Numbered from the stretch's first letter, positions 51,112 through 60,740 are shown. The stretch: 64,000 nt of DNA from Chryseobacterium kimseyorum (GCF_025971945.1 NZ_JAPDHW010000003.1:248001-312000), one strand, 5' to 3'. Notes: a model not told the origin generated them from the letters alone. A program made the numbers and translations.

Positions 51112-52398
51112 ATGAGTACAATTAATATTTTTTGGTTCCGGAGAGATCTCAGACTTGAGGACAATACAGCACTCTTTCATGCTTTAAAATCTGACTTAAA
51201 AGTTTTGCCAATATTTATTTTTGATAAAGAAATTTTAGATCAGCTTTCTGACAAATCAGATAAAAGAGTCGACTATATTCATCAGGCACTTACTTCGATC
51301 AACGATGAACTGAAAAAACACAAAACAACAGTCAGAACATTTTACGGAAAGCCGCTCGAGATTTTTGAAAAACTAATAAAAGATTTTGAGGTTGATACGG
51401 TTTTCTGTAACCGGGATTATGAGCCACAGGCCATTAAAAGAGATGAAGCTATAAAAAAATTCCTCAGTAAAAATGACATTAGATTTGAAGATTATAAAGA
51501 TCAGGTGATTTTTGAAACAAACGATGTACTGAAAGAAGACAATTCACCTTACACCGTTTATACACCTTATTCAAAAAAATGGAAGCTGAACTTTAATCAG
51601 ATTAAAATTGAAAAATTTGATGGAGAATTTTCAAATTTTGTTCATGTAAAAAACGAGGACATCAAAAGTCTGAAGGAAATTGGTTTCGAAAAAACAGATT
51701 TTGAATTTAAAAAGCCGGTCTTAGAAAAGAAAATTATTGATTCTTACGATAAGAACAGAGATTTTCCAGCCTTGGATCACACAACACGTTTGGGAATTGC
51801 GCTTCGCTTTGGGACAATCTCCGTCAGAGAATGTGTGAAATTTGCTGTCAGTCATAATGAGGTTTGGCTGAATGAGTTGATATGGCGGGAATTTTTTATG
51901 CAGATCCTGTATCATTTTCCTTACGTCGTTAAAGGTTGTTTCAAGAAAAAATATGAAAATATTAAATGGCGAAATGACGAGAAAGAATTTAAACTTTGGT
52001 GTTCAGGAGAAACGGGTTATCCGATCGTGGATGCAGGAATGCGACAGCTTAATGAAACCGGATTTATGCACAACAGAGTGAGAATGATTACAGCAAGTTT
52101 TCTTACCAAACATCTATTAGTCGACTGGCGATGGGGAGAAGCATATTTTGCCGAAAAACTTTTAGATTACGAACTCTCATCCAACAATGGAAACTGGCAG
52201 TGGGCAGCAGGATGTGGCTGTGATGCAGCTCCCTACTTCAGGGTTTTCAGTCCGGATGCACAAACCGAAAAATTTGATAAGGATTCTAAATACATTAAGC
52301 AGTGGCTTCCGAAAGACTACGATATACAGCCGATTGTAGAACATAAATCGGCAAGGGAGCGGGCTTTGGCAACGTATAAAAAAGGATTGGAAGACTGA
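51112..52398 (+). CDS. phrB: deoxyribodipyrimidine photolyase
   Basis: Repairs cyclobutane pyrimidine dimers with light. The 428-aa protein from ATG 51112 has the N-terminal antenna domain (STINIFWFRRDLRLEDNTALFHAL) and the FAD-binding C-terminal domain with WLNELIWREFFMQIL, YPIVDAGMRQLNETGFMHNRVRMITASFLTKHLLVDWRWGEAYFAEKLLDYELSSNNGNWQWAAG, typical of class I photolyases. The upstream 13 codons of the longest frame are AT-rich and lack support. Cryptochrome function is possible but less likely. It is divergent from the DUF2383 gene. Confidence 0.93.
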   Translation: MSTINIFWFRRDLRLEDNTALFHALKSDLKVLPIFIFDKEILDQLSDKSDKRVDYIHQALTSINDELKKHKTTVRTFYGKPLEIFEKLIKDFEVDTVFCNRDYEPQAIKRDEAIKKFLSKNDIRFEDYKDQVIFETNDVLKEDNSPYTVYTPYSKKWKLNFNQIKIEKFDGEFSNFVHVKNEDIKSLKEIGFEKTDFEFKKPVLEKKIIDSYDKNRDFPALDHTTRLGIALRFGTISVRECVKFAVSHNEVWLNELIWREFFMQILYHFPYVVKGCFKKKYENIKWRNDEKEFKLWCSGETGYPIVDAGMRQLNETGFMHNRVRMITASFLTKHLLVDWRWGEAYFAEKLLDYELSSNNGNWQWAAGCGCDAAPYFRVFSPDAQTEKFDKDSKYIKQWLPKDYDIQPIVEHKSARERALATYKKGLED

Positions 52399-52485
52399 TC
52401 ATTAAAGAACAAAAAAGATTAATTCATTATAATTAAAAATTATATTTCATAATTCAGATACTCTTAAAATATCAACTTATTCTAC

Positions 52486-52493
52486 TATATTTG
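52486..52493 (+). promoter_or_regulatory. -10 box (TATATTTG) of the sensor kinase gene
   Basis: Exact TAnnTTTG match whose last G is the first base of a GTG at 52493, which rules out that GTG as start and points to ATG 52511. Confidence 0.6.
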
Positions 52494-52510
52494 TGGATAT
52501 TTCCCGTTTA

Positions 52511-54511
52511 ATGAACGCTCAAGAATACATCCACCCAGAGCAACTGCTTTCAGTACTTTTCCAATCACCAAATGCAACAGCTGTTTACCGAGGTGCCGAT
52601 ATCGAAATTGTCAGTGCCAATCAGGCTATGCTGAGCTTTTGGGGCAAAGATATCAGTATCATAGGAATGTCATTTAAAGACGCACTTCCCGCACTTCTGG
52701 GGCAGCCCTTTTTGGATATTTTAAAAAAAATTTGGACATCTGGCGAGACTTATTTGGCCAAAGATTACCCTGCCGTTATCGAAAAGGGAGGAGTAGTGAA
52801 AACGTTCTATTTTGATTTTGAATACAAGGCTGTTTTAGATCAAAACGGGAAAACTGCATTTATCCTGCATACTGCATTTGAAGTTTCAGAAAGAATGGAT
52901 GCACGTATGCTTGTCAAAGAAAAATCAAATTCTGAAGCAAGGCTTTCAAAAGATTTAGCGGCATTAAATGAGGAATATCTGGCTACCAATGATCAGCTGG
53001 TCTCTATCAATGATAAACTGCAGACTGCCAACAGCGAACTTCTACAGTTTAAAGATAAGATGCAGGAGCTGAACAAAACTCTCTACGAAAGTGAAAACCG
53101 TTTCAGATCTCTTATTGAACATTCGCCTGTGGCAATGGCTTCTTTAAAGGGGGAAAACTTTCAGGTTGATGTGGTTAATGATGCCGTATTGGAGATTTGG
53201 GGCAAAGACCGTTCCGTGTTGGGTCTTCCGCTGCATCTCGCGCTTCCTGAACTTGAAGATCAGCCCTTCATGGGTATACTTGAGGAAGTATACGCAACAG
53301 GGAAATCTTTCTATGGGCAGGAACTTAAGGCCTCATTAATTGTAGAAGGAGAACGTAAGGATCGCTATCTCAATTTTGTATATCAGCCAATACCGGGAAC
53401 AGACGGAAATACAGGTACCATTCTCATCGTGGCGACAGATGTCACCGATCAGGTATATTCCAGAGAAAAGGTGAAAGAAATCAATACCCGTTTGCAAATT
53501 GCTTTGGATGCCGGAAATTTAGGCTCTACAGAAGTACATCTTGCAAGCGGAAAAATGCAGAGCACAGATCAGTTTAAACGTAATTACGGGTTTTCTGCAG
53601 AAGAGGATTTTGCGTATTCAGATTTATTTGAAGCAATCTTTCCCGAATATCGTGATAAAGTGAAAAGCCTGGTGCAGGAAGCTATAAAAAATAATGGTGT
53701 CTATAAAACCGAGTATCCTGTAAAATGGCGTGACGGATCTTTACACTGGATTCAGGCGCACGGCCGGCCAAGATATGATGAGAACGGAAATGCCGACAGA
53801 ATGGTAGGAATGACCGCTGATATTACGGATAAAAAACTTTTTGAACAGCGCAAAGATGACTTCCTGAGCATAGCGAGTCACGAGCTGAAAACTCCCATTA
53901 CGTCTCTGAAAGCTTCACTTCAGCTTCTGGATAGAATGAAAAATAAACCATTTTCTGAAATGCATGTAAAACTGATCGAACAGTCAGGGAAAAGTGTAGA
54001 AAAAATGGTGGTACTCGTTGATGAATTATTAAATGTGAGAAGACTTAGTGAAGATCAGCTGAAACTTGAAAAGACGAAATTTAATCTTCACAACATGCTC
54101 TCTATGAGCTGTAATCATATCAGGATGGAAGGGGAACATCAGCTGATTCTGGAGGGAGATGAAAATCTGGAGATTTACGCTGATGAGCACAGGATCGATC
54201 AGGTCATCATTAATTTCGTTAATAATGCTGTGAAATATGCACCGCAGTCCAAGAAAATACATATTAAAACTGAATCTTCAGAAAACTACGTGCGGGTCTC
54301 TGTACAGGATTTCGGAGAAGGTATTGATGAGAAAATTTTACCCAATCTTTTCGACCGGTACTTCCGGGTTGATCATTCAGGGAAAGCCTATACAGGTTTA
54401 GGTTTGGGACTGTATATCTGTTCTGAAATTATCAGAAGACATGACGGTCAGATTGGCGCTGAGAGTAAAATAGGAGAGGGTAGTACTTTCTGGTTCACCA
54501 TTCCAGTGTAG
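52511..54511 (+). CDS. PAS-domain sensor histidine kinase
   Basis: A 666-aa hybrid-free kinase without membrane segments. Order: PAS 1 (about 15-125, VYRGADIEIVSANQAMLSFWGKD), coiled coil (about 130-200), PAS 2 (about 205-320, NRFRSLIEHSPVAMASLKGENFQVDVVNDAVLEIWGKD), PAS 3 (about 335-445, GSLHWIQAHGRPRYDENGNADRMVGMTADIT), HisKA with the phospho-His in FLSIASHELKTPITSLKA (about 455), and HATPase_c (NNAVKYAPQ, DFGEGIDE, GLGLGLYICSEIIRRHDG). No response regulator is nearby, so it is an orphan kinase. PAS 1 and 2 are related to each other (both carry an IVSANQAML/VDVVNDAVLEIWGKD pattern), suggesting internal duplication. Confidence 0.93.
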   Translation: MNAQEYIHPEQLLSVLFQSPNATAVYRGADIEIVSANQAMLSFWGKDISIIGMSFKDALPALLGQPFLDILKKIWTSGETYLAKDYPAVIEKGGVVKTFYFDFEYKAVLDQNGKTAFILHTAFEVSERMDARMLVKEKSNSEARLSKDLAALNEEYLATNDQLVSINDKLQTANSELLQFKDKMQELNKTLYESENRFRSLIEHSPVAMASLKGENFQVDVVNDAVLEIWGKDRSVLGLPLHLALPELEDQPFMGILEEVYATGKSFYGQELKASLIVEGERKDRYLNFVYQPIPGTDGNTGTILIVATDVTDQVYSREKVKEINTRLQIALDAGNLGSTEVHLASGKMQSTDQFKRNYGFSAEEDFAYSDLFEAIFPEYRDKVKSLVQEAIKNNGVYKTEYPVKWRDGSLHWIQAHGRPRYDENGNADRMVGMTADITDKKLFEQRKDDFLSIASHELKTPITSLKASLQLLDRMKNKPFSEMHVKLIEQSGKSVEKMVVLVDELLNVRRLSEDQLKLEKTKFNLHNMLSMSCNHIRMEGEHQLILEGDENLEIYADEHRIDQVIINFVNNAVKYAPQSKKIHIKTESSENYVRVSVQDFGEGIDEKILPNLFDRYFRVDHSGKAYTGLGLGLYICSEIIRRHDGQIGAESKIGEGSTFWFTIPV

Positions 54512-54524
54512 AATCGTCTAAAAT

Positions 54525-54857
54525 TTACTCTTCATTATAGGCAATGTCGTCGGGGTGAATAACTTTGGTAACGACGCCGTGACCAATCAGGTTTTCTCCT
54601 TCAAAAAAATCAAAATCCAATCCTTCATAGATTTTTCCTGTGACGTACTCACTTTTCAGTAAAGCGATTTCTGCGGATACGGTATCTCCTGGAAATACCA
54701 GATCAGTTTCTCCAAATGTCTGGACTCCGATATATAATTCCAAATCGAATGGAAATTTAATCAATGACCTGTAACCGGAAGAAACGGGCGTGGTTTTCAC
54801 TCCATCCTTTGCAGGTGAATAAGTAAGGAGAGCGGTGAACGTTGGTTTGATTTTCAT
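54525..54857 (-). CDS. stand-alone EF-Tu domain-3-like protein
   Basis: A 110-aa beta-barrel protein whose whole length resembles domain 3 of elongation factor Tu: FTALLTY near the start, SGYRSLIKF, GETDLVFPGDTVSAEIALL and FFEGENLIGHGVVTKVI at the end. There is no GTPase domain. Small proteins of this kind are known in several bacteria, but their role is unclear; binding of tRNA or another partner is possible. It shares with the YciA-like gene an identical 14-base sequence starting at the stop codon. Confidence 0.75.
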   Translation of the reverse strand: MKIKPTFTALLTYSPAKDGVKTTPVSSGYRSLIKFPFDLELYIGVQTFGETDLVFPGDTVSAEIALLKSEYVTGKIYEGLDFDFFEGENLIGHGVVTKVIHPDDIAYNEE

Positions 54858-54900
54858 GATAGAATCGATGATTTTTATACTGCAGACGAATTTATAAAAA

Positions 54901-55020
54901 TTAATACAATTTCTTCACAGCAACTGCTAATTCTTTCATTTCTGGTTCTGTTAAATTTCCCTGTAATGGCTTGATTTTAGATGACAGATAATAAATCACT
55001 CTTATTTGTACATTCAGCAT
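54901..55020 (-). CDS. possible 39-residue small protein
   Basis: ATG at 55020 and TAA at 54901-54903 define a frame in the 186-base gap before the AsmA gene. The product has a hydrophobic start (MLNVQIRVIYYLSSKIKPLQ) and an acidic/basic helix (LTEPEMKELAVAVKKLY) that looks coding. An exact TAATTTTG box (55029-55036) lies 9 bases before the ATG, which would give a nearly leaderless message. No homologue is known to me. Confidence 0.4.
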   Translation of the reverse strand: MLNVQIRVIYYLSSKIKPLQGNLTEPEMKELAVAVKKLY

Positions 55021-55028
55021 AATAAGAT

Positions 55029-55036
55029 CAAAATTA
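55029..55036 (-). promoter_or_regulatory. -10 box (TAATTTTG) of the small ORF
   Basis: Exact TAnnTTTG match on the - strand in front of the 39-codon ORF; no -33 TTG recognised. Confidence 0.4.
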
Positions 55037-55043
55037 TTACCCT

Positions 55044-57935
55044 ATGAAAAAGTTTACAAAAATAATTTTGAAAATATTAAAATGGATCGGAATTTCACTT
55101 GCATCTATCCTGTTTTTAATGTTTATCATTCCGATATTATTTCCGGGAACAATATCTAAGCAGGTGAAAATCTTTGCCAATAAACATCTGGCAGGCGAGC
55201 TCGATTACAAAAAAACACATCTCACATTTTTCAGACATTTTCCGTCACTTACCGTTTCTGTAGATGATTTGTTATTGAAGGGTTCAAAACCATTTCAAAA
55301 AGACACTTTACTTGCTGCGAGAGAGGTTGCTGCGGGAATTAACCTTAAAAATCTGATTTTTGATGGCGAGGTGAAAATTGATGAGATATACGTTACAGAT
55401 GCCTATGCCAATGTGTTTGTGAATACCAAAGGTGAGGCAAATTACAATGTCTACGTTTCGAAACCGTCTAAAACTCCAAAAGATACAACCCAGGCCGGCG
55501 CTTCTATTAAATTGGATTTAATCAAGTTCAGAAACTTTAATATTAAGTATAATGATCACGCTGCAAGAGTTTTGGTCGATGCAAAAGGATTGAACTATAC
55601 AGGAAAAGGCGGGTTAAGTGAAGATGTTTTTGATCTTGAAACTGATTTAGATATTAATAAATTGGATTTCAGTCTCGACAGAATCTGGTACGCAAAAGAG
55701 AAAACTTTACATGCAGATTTGATTACAAGAATTAATACCAACGCGCTGACTTTTGTCTTGCGGAAAAATGAGTTGAGAATCAATGAACTTCCTCTTAAAT
55801 TTACAGGTTTCCTGAGTATTCTGAAAGATGGATATGATCTGGATATTAAAGCGGCGTCTGAGAAAACCACGATTCGCGATATGCTTTCCGTTTTACCGCC
55901 ACAATATCTGGAGTGGGTTAAAGACACGAAAATTGAAGGGAACAGTGATCTGTTTTTTAATTTAAAAGGAAAATTCATAGAATCTAAGAACCTAAAACCA
56001 AGGTTAAAAGCCAGACTTTTGGTACAAAACGGTTTTATCTCAAGTGGCAACGCGCCAGTCCCGATGAATAATCTGAATATGGATCTGAATGTAGATTTAC
56101 CTGATCTTAATACGGATCAGTTGGGAATTGATCTGAAGAAATTAAGTTTTGATTTAGGGACAAACAACAATTTTCGGGCTGTTGTACAGACAAAAGGTCT
56201 GAAAGATATGCAGGTAAAGGCTGATATAAAAGGAGCCGTAAATCTTCAGACTTTGGATAACGCGCTGGGCTTAAAAGATATCGACATGAGAGGATTGCTG
56301 GATACCAATATTAAAGCAAATGGATTATTCAGTTTGGATAAAAAACTGTTCCCAAAAACCAATGGTTATCTGAATTTGAAAAACGGATGGCTGAAGACCA
56401 AATATTATCCCAACCCTATTCAGAATATTAATATTGCCACACATATTACCAATACCGATGGGACTTTTAAAAGTCTTGGAGTAAAGCTCGATCCATTTAA
56501 ATTTGATTTTGAAGGAAATCCCGTTTTTGTAAATGCTGATCTGCAGAATTTTGAAGATCTTCTGTATAAGGTAAAAGCAAAAGGTGTTTTGAATGTCGGA
56601 AGAATTTATAAAGTCTTTGCCAAAAAAGGATTAGACGTCAGCGGATTGATTATGGCTGATTTATCACTCAACGGCCGCCAAAGTTATGCGACAACCGGTC
56701 AGTACAGTAAACTGGATAACAGAGGAAATTTAATTTTAAAAAATATAAAAGCCACTACAGAATATCTCCCAAAATCATTTTACATTAAAGAAGGAAATTT
56801 CGAGTTTGAAAATGAAAAAATGTGGTTCAGGAAGTTTTTTGCTACGTACGGAAAATCGGATTTTGCATTAAACGGACATCTGCTTAATACAATTAATTAT
56901 TTTATTGAAAGAAAAGGTACCCTCCACGGAAAATTTGTGCTGAATTCCAGATATATTCTGATTGATGAATTCATGGCGTTGAAAAATGGTGACAATACAG
57001 ATAAATCTATTGAGGTGGAATACGCAAAAGTTGAAAATCCTAAAAGCAGTGGTGTTGTAATCGTTCCGAAAAATCTGGATGTTTCTTTGGCAATTAATGC
57101 TAAAAAAGTTGAATTTAAAGGTTTAGGTTTAAATAATCTGAGAGGTCTGGCATCAGTCAATAAAGGTGAAGTGTATCTTAAAGAGACTTCATTTGATATT
57201 GTGGGTAGCCGTATGAAGATCGATGCCCGTTATCAGGATGAATCTCCGCTGACTGCCAATTATGATGTTGCATTGAATGTGCTGGATTTTGATGTTCAGA
57301 GAGCCTACAAAGAAATCGACATGGTGCGTGAAATGGCTACGGCTGCCAAAGACGTTAAAGGAATTGTATCGGTTGACTATAAACTGAAAGGTGATTTTGA
57401 TAAAAACATGATGCCAATTTATCCGTCACTTGAAGGTGGAGGCGTCGTAAATCTAAGAGATGTTGAGGTGAAGAATCTGAAAATGCTTTCTGCGGTAGGA
57501 GATAATATCGGTGCCAAAGCTTTCGATAATCCGGATATGAAAGGAGTAAATATTGAAACACATATTAAGAATAATCTGATTCACGTTGATAAATTTACTT
57601 TCAAAGTATCCATTTTAAGACCTACCATCAGCGGAACGACAAGTTTTAATGGTTTGCTTGACTTACGAATCAGAGTGGGTATACTTCCGGGAGGGATTAT
57701 CGGTTTTCCAGTGGTTGTCACCGGAACTCACGAAAAGCCGAAAATCAAAATCTTCAGTAAGACCGGACAGGGAATTATTGATGCGCTGTATAACAAAAAA
57801 TCAAATAAAGTCATTCGTGAAGAAAGACGTGCAGAAAAGAAAACACGCCGTCAGCAGCGTAAAGAGAAAGCGGCTCAGGAAGCTAAAGCGAAAACCGCAG
57901 AGAAACAGGTCACGAAAGATCTTAAAAAGAAATAA
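55044..57935 (+). CDS. AsmA-family envelope protein
   Basis: A 963-aa protein with one N-terminal membrane anchor (ILKWIGISLASILFLMFIIPILF, about 13-35) and a very long beta-rich periplasmic domain typical of AsmA/TamB-like bridge proteins, which carry lipids between membranes. The C-terminal region (SVDYKLKGDFDKNMMPIYPSLEGGGVVNLRDVEVKNLKML and the GLLDLRIRVGILPGGIIGFPVVVTGTHEKPKIKIF end) matches the AsmA-like C-terminal domain. The last 50 residues are Lys/Arg/Gln-rich (EERRAEKKTRRQQRKEKAA). Its exact cargo is unknown. It is monocistronic, followed by a terminator. Confidence 0.88.
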   Translation: MKKFTKIILKILKWIGISLASILFLMFIIPILFPGTISKQVKIFANKHLAGELDYKKTHLTFFRHFPSLTVSVDDLLLKGSKPFQKDTLLAAREVAAGINLKNLIFDGEVKIDEIYVTDAYANVFVNTKGEANYNVYVSKPSKTPKDTTQAGASIKLDLIKFRNFNIKYNDHAARVLVDAKGLNYTGKGGLSEDVFDLETDLDINKLDFSLDRIWYAKEKTLHADLITRINTNALTFVLRKNELRINELPLKFTGFLSILKDGYDLDIKAASEKTTIRDMLSVLPPQYLEWVKDTKIEGNSDLFFNLKGKFIESKNLKPRLKARLLVQNGFISSGNAPVPMNNLNMDLNVDLPDLNTDQLGIDLKKLSFDLGTNNNFRAVVQTKGLKDMQVKADIKGAVNLQTLDNALGLKDIDMRGLLDTNIKANGLFSLDKKLFPKTNGYLNLKNGWLKTKYYPNPIQNINIATHITNTDGTFKSLGVKLDPFKFDFEGNPVFVNADLQNFEDLLYKVKAKGVLNVGRIYKVFAKKGLDVSGLIMADLSLNGRQSYATTGQYSKLDNRGNLILKNIKATTEYLPKSFYIKEGNFEFENEKMWFRKFFATYGKSDFALNGHLLNTINYFIERKGTLHGKFVLNSRYILIDEFMALKNGDNTDKSIEVEYAKVENPKSSGVVIVPKNLDVSLAINAKKVEFKGLGLNNLRGLASVNKGEVYLKETSFDIVGSRMKIDARYQDESPLTANYDVALNVLDFDVQRAYKEIDMVREMATAAKDVKGIVSVDYKLKGDFDKNMMPIYPSLEGGGVVNLRDVEVKNLKMLSAVGDNIGAKAFDNPDMKGVNIETHIKNNLIHVDKFTFKVSILRPTISGTTSFNGLLDLRIRVGILPGGIIGFPVVVTGTHEKPKIKIFSKTGQGIIDALYNKKSNKVIREERRAEKKTRRQQRKEKAAQEAKAKTAEKQVTKDLKKK

Positions 57936-57938
57936 CAA

Positions 57939-57970
57939 AAAGACTGTCTTGAAAAAGGCAGTCTTTCTTA
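57939..57970. terminator. bidirectional intrinsic terminator
   Basis: 12-bp stem with one G-U pair (57939-57950 and 57955-57966, GAAA loop); on the - strand a T-run follows, so it mainly serves the convergent VOC gene and also the AsmA gene. Confidence 0.85.
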
Positions 57971-57987
57971 TAATGAGATTTCTTATA

Positions 57988-58407
57988 CTATTTTGGTTCC
58001 CAAAGTTCAATCTTATTTCCGTCAGCATCCATAATGTGTACAAATTTTCCGTAATCGTAGGTTGTAATCTCATCTAAAACGGTAACGTTATTCGCTTTTA
58101 GCTGCTCAACAAGTTTTTCGATGTGCTGAACTCTGTAATTGATCATGAATTCTTTTTTGGATGGTTCAAAATATTCGCTTCCGTTTTTAAATGGGCTCCA
58201 CTGCAGGCTGTTGATTTCCTCAGGATTTGCAATATTTCTCGACTCGAAAGTTGATCCCCAGTCGTTTACTTCCATACCTAAATTCTTAGCATACCAGTCT
58301 CTTGTTTCTTTTGGGTTTTCCGTGAAAAAGAAAATACCGCCAACACCTGTTACTTTGGGAATGTCGCTGTTTGCAATGTCTTCCATCTTATCGTTTTGAG
58401 ATTCCAT
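57988..58407 (-). CDS. VOC-family (glyoxalase-like) protein
   Basis: A 139-aa single-domain member of the vicinal oxygen chelate superfamily. The beta-alpha-beta-beta-beta pattern is seen in GVGGIFFFTENPKETRDWYAKNLGMEVNDWG and IMDADGNKIELWEPK, with the last Glu a likely metal ligand. Function is unknown; glyoxalase or antibiotic-detoxifying members are possible. The ATG at 58407 gives a normal length, though an internal Met at residue 8 could also start. Terminated by the bidirectional hairpin at 57939-57970. Confidence 0.8.
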   Translation of the reverse strand: MESQNDKMEDIANSDIPKVTGVGGIFFFTENPKETRDWYAKNLGMEVNDWGSTFESRNIANPEEINSLQWSPFKNGSEYFEPSKKEFMINYRVQHIEKLVEQLKANNVTVLDEITTYDYGKFVHIMDADGNKIELWEPK

Positions 58408-58581
58408 TAATTTATTTTAAGTTTTTAATTTAATATTTTCCTGTCTATTACTGCTTGAATTAAATTCTGTAATTCTAATTTCAGAATATTTTAGTTTAAT
58501 AAAATCGTCCTGCTTTGAAACATTCTAAAATTTTATTCAGATCTGAAATATGACCATGGAAATTTACAGAAAAATTTAAAA

Positions 58582-59478
58582 CTAAGTAAAAGATTTTCTA
58601 TATTCTAAGGGAGTCTGTTTCGTTTTGGTTTTGAAAAGTGTACTGAAGGACTGTGGATGTTCGAAACCTAACGTATAGGCTATTTCACTCACCGACAATT
58701 GAGTGGTAGAAAGTTTCTCCTTGGCTTTACTGATGAGTTTCTCATGAATATGTTGCTGTGTATTCTGGCCGGTATGAACTCTCAGAAGATCACTGAGGTA
58801 GCTTGGAGAAAGATTCATTTCTTTTGCTGCATTCTGTACAGTTAAAAGTCCTTTTTCTAATGACTCATCTTTTTGAAAATAATCATTGAGAAAGCTTTCA
58901 AATTTTGTTAGGAGCTGGTGATTGCTGTTTTTTCTGGTGATGAACTGTCTTTCATAGAAACGGTTAGAATAATTCAGAAGCAGGTCGATCTGTGATAAAA
59001 TAATTTCCTGTGTATGTTTGTCAATATGCTGACATTCTCTGTCGATTTTATGAAGAATTTCGATCAGATCATTTTCTTCATCTTCAGAAAGGTGTAAGGC
59101 TTCATTCACGGCATATGAGAAAAAGCCATAGGTGTTGATAATCTGTGCCAACGGATGTTTAATTAAAAAATCTTCATGAAAAATAAGGAGAAAACCGGCT
59201 CCACATTCCATATTCTGTAAATCTAAATACTGCACCTGATTGGGAGCAGTAAAACTGAGCACTCCTTTGTCGTAATCATAATGCTGTTGGCCGTAACGTA
59301 TTTTTCCCACGGCATCCCTTTTCAGTGCGACGCAATAAAATCTGTTGACGAACCCTTTCCAGACTTCATCTTCGAGAAAAACGCTTTCAGATAAATTGAT
59401 TACACTTACCAACGGATGTTTCGGCTCCGGTAACGAAAGGAGTTTGTGAAATGCGGAAATTGACGCTATGGTATTCAT
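58582..59478 (-). CDS. AraC-family transcriptional regulator
   Basis: A 298-aa regulator. The N-terminal 170 residues are a cupin-like sensor with no recognised ligand; the C-terminal domain (about 190-298) has both helix-turn-helix units (LLTVQNAAKEMNLSPSYLSDLLRVHTGQNTQQHI and LSVSEIAYTLGFEHPQSFSTLFKTKTKQTPLEYR). It follows the aldo/keto reductase gene by 14 bases on the same strand, so it probably regulates that gene or a linked pathway. Homologues of this pair occur widely in Bacteroidota. Confidence 0.92.
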   Translation of the reverse strand: MNTIASISAFHKLLSLPEPKHPLVSVINLSESVFLEDEVWKGFVNRFYCVALKRDAVGKIRYGQQHYDYDKGVLSFTAPNQVQYLDLQNMECGAGFLLIFHEDFLIKHPLAQIINTYGFFSYAVNEALHLSEDEENDLIEILHKIDRECQHIDKHTQEIILSQIDLLLNYSNRFYERQFITRKNSNHQLLTKFESFLNDYFQKDESLEKGLLTVQNAAKEMNLSPSYLSDLLRVHTGQNTQQHIHEKLISKAKEKLSTTQLSVSEIAYTLGFEHPQSFSTLFKTKTKQTPLEYRKSFT

Positions 59479-59492
59479 GGCAGAAATATTAT

Positions 59493-60497
59493 TTAATCTA
59501 AAAGTCCCATACTGAATTCATCGTACGGAGCTCCCGTGTCTGTTCCCAAAGGTACAATACTTTCCAGTTTCAAAACATCAGATTCACTTAATTGTATTGT
59601 AGATGCACTGATGTTCTGCTCAAGATACTTTCTGCGTTTTGTTCCCGGGATGGGTACAATTCCTTTATTGATAATCCATGCTAAAGCGAGTTGCGATGAG
59701 GTGATATCTTTTTCTTCAGCTAAATTTTCGATGGCTTCTACCAATTCGATATTTTTATGGAAATATTTTTCCTGAAAGCGCGGAATGGCTCTTCTGAAAT
59801 CATTTTCCGGCAAGTCGTCAATCGAACGGATCTGTCCTGACAGAAACCCACGTCCCAGTGGAGAGTATGCAACAAAACCGATTCCCAGATCTTTTAAAGT
59901 TTTAACAACTCCTCTTTCTTCTGCTGTTCTTTCAAATAGTGAAAACTCACTTTGAACTGCTGTTATCGGATGAACCGAGTGCGCTCTTTTTACAGTCTCA
60001 GATGAAACTTCAGAAAGACCAATGTATCCTATTTTTCCTTCCTTTACCAGATCACTCATTGCCTCTACGGTTTCTTCAATAGGTGTGTTTTTATCTAAAC
60101 GGTGCATGTAGTAGAGGTCTATGTAATCTGTATTTAAATTTTTCAGCGATCGCTCGACTGACTTTTTTACATAATCTCTGCTTCCGTTAATGGCCCAAGT
60201 CACTTTGTTGTTATCATCGATTTCCCAGCCAAATTTGGTAGCGATAACGTATTGATCACGGTTTTTCCCGATCGCTTTTGCGATGAGCTGCTCATTTTTA
60301 AAAGGACCGTAAAGATCTGCGGTGTCAAGAAAGTTTCCGCCTAATTCTAAAGAACGGTGAATGGTTGCAATTGCTTCTTTCTCGTCTGCTTCTCCATACA
60401 TATTTGCATCTTCGAAACCTGTCATTCCCATGCAGCCTAAGCCAATATTAGGGATCATTAAACCCTGACTTCCTAATTGTATTTGATCTAAATTCAT
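59493..60497 (-). CDS. aldo/keto reductase
   Basis: A 334-aa NADPH-dependent reductase of the AKR superfamily. The catalytic tetrad is in FLDTADLYGP (Asp, Tyr), VIATKFGW (Lys) and DLYYMHRLD (His); the (alpha/beta)8 signatures GLSEVSSETVKRA, PLGRGFLSG and the NADP-binding IPGTKRRKYLEQN complete the picture. It is of the YhdN/general stress or AKR11-like type. Substrate is unknown. It starts the operon with the AraC regulator. A near-consensus -10 (GACCTTTG, 60516-60523) lies upstream. Confidence 0.92.
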   Translation of the reverse strand: MNLDQIQLGSQGLMIPNIGLGCMGMTGFEDANMYGEADEKEAIATIHRSLELGGNFLDTADLYGPFKNEQLIAKAIGKNRDQYVIATKFGWEIDDNNKVTWAINGSRDYVKKSVERSLKNLNTDYIDLYYMHRLDKNTPIEETVEAMSDLVKEGKIGYIGLSEVSSETVKRAHSVHPITAVQSEFSLFERTAEERGVVKTLKDLGIGFVAYSPLGRGFLSGQIRSIDDLPENDFRRAIPRFQEKYFHKNIELVEAIENLAEEKDITSSQLALAWIINKGIVPIPGTKRRKYLEQNISASTIQLSESDVLKLESIVPLGTDTGAPYDEFSMGLLD

Positions 60498-60740
60498 AAT
60501 GTTGATTTTATATAAGCAAAGGTCAACCGATTTAAAATCTTAAAAGTTAGCAAAACGAGGAATTTCGTATGCAAATCACAAATGATAATGAAATAATGCA
60601 TTGCATCGAATTCCTTTCCTGTAAGGCATTTAGTAGAATTCAATTATTTAGACTTAAAATATCTTATCATTATATTAATTGTAATTTTATATTTAATAAT
60701 CAAATAAAAATCATAAATATTTTATTTCACTATAAAAATA
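60498..60740. other. AT-rich intergenic region, no gene recognised
   Basis: Part of a 420-base gap between the aldo/keto reductase and the adhesin gene. A 73-codon frame on the + strand (60569-60790) has no leader and AT-driven composition and is not accepted as a gene. The promoter and leader of the adhesin gene lie to the right. Confidence 0.6.

Noticed and set aside
55595..56050. 151-codon frame antisense to the AsmA gene
   Set aside because: Serine/phenylalanine-rich composition typical for the antisense frame of AT-rich coding DNA.
57649..58077. 142-codon frame at the end of the AsmA gene
   Set aside because: Out-of-frame shadow of the AsmA gene that runs through a terminator into the convergent VOC gene.
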